Shown here: in pieces, positions 15,498 to 19,188 of the stretch
Numbering within the stretch: position 1 is the stretch's first letter
Layout: every line of letters begins with the position of its first letter
Assembly: GCA_002385815.1 (NCBI GenBank)
Contig: DGEE01000148.1
Span: 1 to 19,188 of the forward strand
Length of the DNA: 19,188 nucleotides
Reading direction: 5' to 3'
Source of the DNA: Hungateiclostridiaceae bacterium UBA3934
GTDB taxonomy: Bacteria > Bacillota > Clostridia > Acetivibrionales > DTU013
Translations under genes and position numbers: made by a program
The notes under the pieces: generated by a model
Told to the model about the DNA's origin: nothing
What the model saw: only the letters and a program-made list of their open reading frames with translations
Database searches by the model: none

Positions 15498-15671
15498 TGT
15501 GTAATTTGGGACATATTATGGGAACATCTTCATTTATCTCGTAGTATTAGGATTTTTCGTCGATTTGCTCAACATTTCGATTTTACGAAAAAATTTTTTG
15601 TGCAGCATGCTGGCATCCGCATTTAACTCATGTCTTTTTTATGGTAAGATAATTGCAGGCAGGTGATATTA
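15498..15671 (+). promoter_or_regulatory. AT-rich gap with promoter for the kinase-nuclease gene
   Basis: This gap holds an A6T6 tract near 15586-15599, likely bent or stiff DNA, and the palindrome CAGCATGCTG (15603-15612). The best promoter is TTTAAC, 17 bases, TGG-TAAGAT (hexamer 15645-15650), an extended -10 placing the start near 15657. That would leave only about 15 bases of leader before the TTG start, including the AGGCAGGTGA site. I see nothing coding here. Confidence 0.45.
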
Positions 15672-16703
15672 TTGGCCATAATAACGATTTCGAGACAGGA
15701 CGGAAGCTACGGAAGCGAGATTGCCGCAAAGCTGAGTGAGAAGCTCGGTATGCGGCTTATTCTCAAAGATACTGTGCTGAATGAATGGATGAAAGAAGTC
15801 ACAAATGATTATCAACTCAGGATGCTGACAGAAAGCCCCAGGTTCTACAACAATGTCATGGACAGTGGTCTGACGTACAAGGAATATATCGAAAGAAAGC
15901 TTGTGAGTGAGGCAGAGAAGCAGCCGTCAGTGATTGTCGGGATGGGATCGCAGATCATTTTTGCCGGGCACCCCGATGCTTTGAAAATCAGGATAATTGC
16001 ATCCGACAGCACGAGAGTGGCAAGGCTCAGGAAAAAATACGGCTTTGGGGCCAGGGAAGCAGAGCGGCTGATGCAGCAGGGCGACAGAAGACACAGAAGG
16101 TATATTTCTGTGCTGTATGAAGCAGATTGGGCTGATACGCATCACTATGACATGATACTCAATACTGATGATCTTACAGTGGATATGTGCGTCGAAATCA
16201 TTTCTGAGCTGGCCGGGATGAAGGACAGGTTTAATATACCCGGACGGACTCCCGTGAATCAGGATCCTGCCCCGGTCTTCAGACAGGACGAGATTCGGTT
16301 CAAGCATCCTGCAGAGGAGGAGTTTGCCAGGATACTCGATATGTATGGGATAGAATGGCAATATGAGCCCAGGACATTTCCAGTCAGGTGGGATGCTGAA
16401 GGCAATGTAAAAATGGCCATAAGCCCTGATTTTTATCTGGTGAGGTTCGATACGTATGTCGAGATTACAACGATGGATCAGAAATATGTAACGACCAAGA
16501 ACAAAAAGGTCAAAATGCTGCGCGAGCTGTATCCGGACATCAATATAAATATCGTTTATAAAAAGGATTTCCATTCCTTGCTCAAACGTTTCGGATTCGG
16601 TGGAGGGGATGAGATAGATGAATTTAACCGGAGTGAAAAGAATACTGTTCAGCGAAGAAATGATAATGAGCAGGGTGAAGGAGCTGAGCAGAAAGATCAG
16701 TGA
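15672..16703 (+). CDS. Cytidylate-kinase-like protein fused to a PD-(D/E)xK-like domain
   Basis: This 343-residue protein has two parts. Residues 1-185 follow the cytidylate-kinase-like family (PF13189): AIITISRQDGSYGSEIAAKL at the P-loop site (usual GSGG is GSYG), VIVGMGSQIIF, and DRRHRRYISVLYEADWAD with YDMILNTDDL. Residues about 205-310 look like a PD-(D/E)xK nuclease fold: EEFARILDMYGIEWQYEP, PDFYL (Asp253), YVEITTM (Glu264), then a Lys-rich helix and NINIVY. The catalytic Lys of ExK is Thr266, so cleavage activity is doubtful. I chose TTG because AGGCAGGTGA lies just before it; a GTG nine bases earlier is inside that site. The last 86 bases overlap the HPRT-like gene in another frame. 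The role is unknown. Confidence 0.7.
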   Translation: MAIITISRQDGSYGSEIAAKLSEKLGMRLILKDTVLNEWMKEVTNDYQLRMLTESPRFYNNVMDSGLTYKEYIERKLVSEAEKQPSVIVGMGSQIIFAGHPDALKIRIIASDSTRVARLRKKYGFGAREAERLMQQGDRRHRRYISVLYEADWADTHHYDMILNTDDLTVDMCVEIISELAGMKDRFNIPGRTPVNQDPAPVFRQDEIRFKHPAEEEFARILDMYGIEWQYEPRTFPVRWDAEGNVKMAISPDFYLVRFDTYVEITTMDQKYVTTKNKKVKMLRELYPDININIVYKKDFHSLLKRFGFGGGDEIDEFNRSEKNTVQRRNDNEQGEGAEQKDQ

Positions 16704-17190
16704 AGATTACAGGGACAAGCATCCTATACTGATCAGTGTGCTCAAGGGGACCATGTATTTTATAGCTGATCTCACAAGAGAGCTGGATATACCTGTCAAC
16801 ATAGATTTCATGTCCATCGGAGTATATCCCGGCGCCACAAAAAACACCGGTGTGGTCAGGATAAACAAGGATCTGGATCTTAATATAACCGGAAGGCATG
16901 TTCTGATGGTTGAAGATATAATAAACACAGGACTCACCATCGGGTATCTGGTCCAGAATATGGAGGCGAGAAAACCTGCCAGCATAAAGATATGTACGCT
17001 GCTCAACAACCCGTCGAAGCGGCTTGTGAACATACCACTTGAGTACGTCGGATTCGAGGTGCCTGATATACTGATGGTCGGATATGGGATAGACTATAAC
17101 CAGGAATACAGACATCTCAGGTACATAGCGGAATTCAGTGAAGAGGAATACCTGAGAGCTGGCTCAGAAAGTCGGGGGCGGTCTTTCTGA
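16618..17190 (+). CDS. Hypoxanthine phosphoribosyltransferase-like protein, altered active site
   Basis: This 190-residue protein has the HPRT fold throughout: ISVLKGTMYFIADL (residues 39-52), the PRPP-binding motif MVEDIINTGLT (97-107) and VPDILMVGYGIDYNQEYR near the end. Compared with the recalled B. subtilis HprT sequence, several conserved residues are changed: the general-base Asp in EDIIDSG is Asn103, the flexible-loop SSYG is GVYP (68-71), the base-contacting Lys before VGFE is Pro140, and YIGVLKP is YIAEFSEEEY. The ribose-binding Glu99-Asp100 pair and LKG are kept, so it may still bind a nucleotide or PRPP but be a poor enzyme. The ATG follows GGAGGGG. It overlaps the kinase-nuclease gene by 86 bases. 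It could be a working but divergent Hpt. Confidence 0.85.
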   Translation: MNLTGVKRILFSEEMIMSRVKELSRKISEDYRDKHPILISVLKGTMYFIADLTRELDIPVNIDFMSIGVYPGATKNTGVVRINKDLDLNITGRHVLMVEDIINTGLTIGYLVQNMEARKPASIKICTLLNNPSKRLVNIPLEYVGFEVPDILMVGYGIDYNQEYRHLRYIAEFSEEEYLRAGSESRGRSF

Positions 17191-17205
17191 AAAATCCATA
17201 CCGCG

Positions 17206-17253
17206 GACCGGCCGGTTTGATGTTTTGAAACTGACCGGTCGGGTAATCATATT
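17206..17253 (+). promoter_or_regulatory. Stem-loop and possible promoter before the DUF438 gene
   Basis: A 13-position stem pairs GACCGGCCGGTTT (17206-17218) with AAACTGACCGGTC (17228-17240), with one G-T pair and one mismatch. No T run follows, so it is a weak terminator at best. A possible promoter overlaps its 3' arm: TTGAAA (17225-17230), 17 bases, CATATT (17248-17253). Stem and promoter share bases. Confidence 0.4.
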
Positions 17254-17301
17254 AAGGATGTAATTAAAAGGCACTGATGGCAGTATATCATTGAGAAAGA
17301 G

Positions 17302-18543
17302 GTGGTCGATATCAGCGAGATCATAAATAACAGGGAGCACAGGCAAAAGGTGCTCAAGGAGCTTATAATGGAGCTCCACAACGGCAAAACCGTCGAAGAA
17401 ATCAAGCCAAGGTTCCAGGAACTGATAAAGGACATATCGACGCATGAGATCACACAGATGGAGCAGGCTCTCATAATGGAGGGGATGCCCGTCGAAGAGA
17501 TACAGAGACTCTGCGATGTACATGCGGCGGTATTCAAGGGGTCGATATCTGATATCCACAAACCCCGGAAGCAGGAAGAGATCCCAGGTCATCCCATACA
17601 CACCTTCAGGCTTGAAAATGAAGCTATCGGAAAACTCATACAGGAGAGGATAAAGCCCAATGCCGAGCGTTTTGAAGCAGATGATTCCGCTGAAAATGTG
17701 AAGGCATTGCAGGAAAATCTGAAAGAACTCAGTGAAGTAGATAAGCACTATCTCAGGAAGGAAAACCTGCTGTTCCCGTTCCTTGAAAAATACGGCATCA
17801 CAGCTCCGCCCCAGGTCATGTGGGGTGTTGATGATGAGATCAGGATGTCGCTCAGGGAAGCTGAAAAGCTGCTCGCGAATTACAACGGGGACAAAAAGGC
17901 TGTGCTGGACAAGCTCAATGAGGCTGTCAACGGCGTTTCTGAAATGATCTACAAGGAAGAGAATATCCTGTTCCCGATGTCCATCGACACTCTTTCAGAG
18001 GACGAATGGCTGAGGATCGTGGAGGGCAGTGATGAAATCGGATATTGCCTGGTCAACCCTGCCGGAGAGTGGAAGCCGGAGCGCGTGGACATCGAAAGTA
18101 AAGCGATGGATGAAGGAGAAAAGCCCGCAGGTGACGATCGGTATGTCAAGTTTGACGCAGGTCTGATGACGCCGGAGGAGATCAATGCCCTGCTCAACAC
18201 ACTGCCACTGGACATAACCTTCGTCGACAAGAGTGGAGCGGTCAAATACTTCTCACAGGGTAAAGAGCGTATTTTTGCAAGGTCAAAGACAATAATAGGC
18301 AGGATGGTGGAGAACTGCCACCCTCCATCCAGTGTCAATGTAGTCGAGAAGGTGGTCGAAGACCTCAGATCGGGAAGAAAGGATCATGAGGACTTCTGGA
18401 TCAGGATGGGTGACAAGTATGTGCTCATCAGATACTTTGCAGTAAGGAACGCTGACGGTGAGTATCTCGGCACCATGGAGGTCACCCAGGACATCAGGCC
18501 TATCCAGGAGATCACGGGCGAAAAGAGACTTGCTGACCGGTAG
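17302..18543 (+). CDS. DUF438-hemerythrin-PAS protein
   Basis: This 413-residue cytoplasmic protein has a three-part layout known in anaerobic Firmicutes: DUF438 (about 1-80, EQALIMEGMPVEEIQRLCD), a hemerythrin-like four-helix bundle (about 95-225, HPIHTFRLENEAIG, HYLRKENLLFPFLEKYG, YKEENILFP) and a PAS domain (about 300-400, LPLDITFVDKSGAVKYFSQG). Hemerythrin bundles bind a di-iron centre that senses oxygen or NO; with PAS it is probably a redox sensor. Where I recall WGVHDEIR in relatives, this one reads WGVDDEIR, so one likely iron ligand may be lost at residue 177. The start is unsure: GTG at 17302 lies inside the AAAGAGGTGG site, and the usual family start aligns with ATC at 17311. Confidence 0.87.
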   Translation: MVDISEIINNREHRQKVLKELIMELHNGKTVEEIKPRFQELIKDISTHEITQMEQALIMEGMPVEEIQRLCDVHAAVFKGSISDIHKPRKQEEIPGHPIHTFRLENEAIGKLIQERIKPNAERFEADDSAENVKALQENLKELSEVDKHYLRKENLLFPFLEKYGITAPPQVMWGVDDEIRMSLREAEKLLANYNGDKKAVLDKLNEAVNGVSEMIYKEENILFPMSIDTLSEDEWLRIVEGSDEIGYCLVNPAGEWKPERVDIESKAMDEGEKPAGDDRYVKFDAGLMTPEEINALLNTLPLDITFVDKSGAVKYFSQGKERIFARSKTIIGRMVENCHPPSSVNVVEKVVEDLRSGRKDHEDFWIRMGDKYVLIRYFAVRNADGEYLGTMEVTQDIRPIQEITGEKRLADR

Positions 18544-18579
18544 ACAAATGTAGTTCTGTTGCGGTCTGCTTACGGATGG

Positions 18580-18610
18580 TATAATTATATCAGCCGTGTT
18601 TGAACGGCTG
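18580..18610 (+). promoter_or_regulatory. Extended -10 promoter with a stem-loop at the transcript start
   Basis: TGG-TATAAT (hexamer 18580-18585) is a consensus extended -10 without a good -35. Six bases later the stem CAGCCGT (18591-18597) pairs with ACGGCTG (18604-18610) around GTTTGA, at the expected transcript start. It may protect the 5' end of the next mRNA or serve as an operator. It could also end the DUF438 transcript, but no T run follows. Confidence 0.6.
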
Positions 18611-18633
18611 TATCAGATACCAGGGGGTATATT

Positions 18634-19188
18634 GTGTCTTCAAAGGTTATTATCAGTTTAATAACGGCTTTGATGCTGGCTTCCTCCGGGATTGCAGGTA
18701 CCGGCAGCATGCCTGCCGCGGAAAAGGCACTGGACACGACATCCCTGTATGAACTGGCGGTATCGGAGTACTACGCTGTTATGGCCGCAGCATCGGTGAC
18801 AGACCAGGCAGCAGTGCTGGCAGATGAACCTGTGCTGGCTGAGACAGCGTCTGATATCAGGAAAGCAGCAGACACTGCTGCGGCATTATCAGGGATATCG
18901 CCTGTGCAGGGTGCTGCTGAGGAGGATGACGAAAGCCATTGGTACTGTCCTGACATCCCGATGAAAAAGGAGCATCAGAAGCTGCTCTGGGATTGCTGCA
19001 ATGAAAGAGGACTGGATTACATCGATATGCTGGCCCTGATATCACTGGAGAGCAATTTCCAGGAGAAGTGCTCCAACGGGAAATATAAGGGGTATTTTCA
19101 GATATCATCAGACTACGGTCCGTCGCTGTCCAGACAGCTCAACACCAAAAATGATCCGCTGGATGGTTCTGTGAACATAGTGTGGGGC
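18634..19188 (+). CDS. Secreted lysozyme-fold (transglycosylase-like) protein, 3' truncated
   Basis: The frame is open from a GTG to the window end (185 residues so far); AGGGGG lies six bases before the start. The N-terminus is a signal peptide (basic SSK, then VIISLITALMLASSGIAG), with no lipobox, so the product is likely exported and processed. An Ala/Glu/Asp-rich spacer of about 75 residues follows, then a lysozyme-like domain with WDCCNERGLDYIDMLALISL and ESNF, where Glu139 fits the catalytic Glu of lytic transglycosylases, and GYFQISSDYG in the place of the usual GLMQI. It probably acts on peptidoglycan outside the membrane. The exact family cannot be fixed because the gene is cut. Confidence 0.75.
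   Translation, partial: MSSKVIISLITALMLASSGIAGTGSMPAAEKALDTTSLYELAVSEYYAVMAAASVTDQAAVLADEPVLAETASDIRKAADTAAALSGISPVQGAAEEDDESHWYCPDIPMKKEHQKLLWDCCNERGLDYIDMLALISLESNFQEKCSNGKYKGYFQISSDYGPSLSRQLNTKNDPLDGSVNIVWG

Noticed and set aside
17206..17240. Stem after the HPRT-like gene as a standard terminator
   Set aside because: No T run follows on either strand; kept only as a stem-loop of unknown use.
1..19188. CRISPR arrays, tRNA or rRNA genes, insertion sequences and prophage genes
   Set aside because: I saw no regular repeat-spacer array, no tRNA cloverleaf or rRNA motif, and no transposase, integrase or phage gene in the window.

Overview
The window looks like chromosomal DNA from a Clostridia-class Bacillota. 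This rests on the gene order radical-SAM/DUF2344 - rng - rplU - prp - rpmA - obgE - yhbY, an N-terminally extended L27 with its Prp protease, a GlgC/GlgD pair, a DUF4364 protein, a DUF438-hemerythrin-PAS protein, and frequent TTG/GTG starts behind strong Shine-Dalgarno sites. I cannot name the genus. The first 18 bases are not genomic. They match the Tn5 mosaic end of Nextera adapters, so the window starts at a contig edge and the first gene is cut there.

Layout. 1-6464 (+): a truncated radical SAM-DUF2344 fusion, ribonuclease G with a damaged Zn-link motif, a promoter and structured leader, rplU-prp-rpmA, a terminator, obgE and yhbY. 6436-7023 (-): a DUF4364 protein, convergent with and overlapping yhbY. 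7377-9778 (+): glgC-glgD for glycogen synthesis. 9915-12873 (+): an EamA-type transporter overlapping a helix-turn-helix/N6-adenine DNA methyltransferase with no visible restriction partner. 12951-14144 (-) and 14250-15146 (+): a CofE-like amide ligase and a divergent LysR regulator whose promoters interlock. 15181-15460 (-): a stretch that does not look coding but has its own promoter, a stem joining its two ends, internal hairpins and a terminal T7 run, so a candidate stand-alone structured RNA. 15672-17190 (+): a cytidylate-kinase-like protein fused to a PD-(D/E)xK-like domain, overlapping by 86 nt an HPRT-like protein that has lost conserved active-site residues. 17302-18543 (+): a DUF438-hemerythrin-PAS protein. 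18634-19188 (+): the start of a secreted lysozyme-fold protein cut by the window end.

How the genes work together. The first block is ribosome production and assembly: L21 and L27, the protease that trims L27, the GTPase Obg and the CRM-domain protein YhbY act on the large subunit, with RNase G in rRNA/mRNA processing. GlgC and GlgD form the ADP-glucose pyrophosphorylase. The LysR/CofE pair is a typical divergent regulator-target unit. The parts least explained by known biology are the RNA at 15181-15460 and the kinase-nuclease/HPRT-like pair beside it. All statements on families come from reading the sequence and recalled family knowledge; no search was run.
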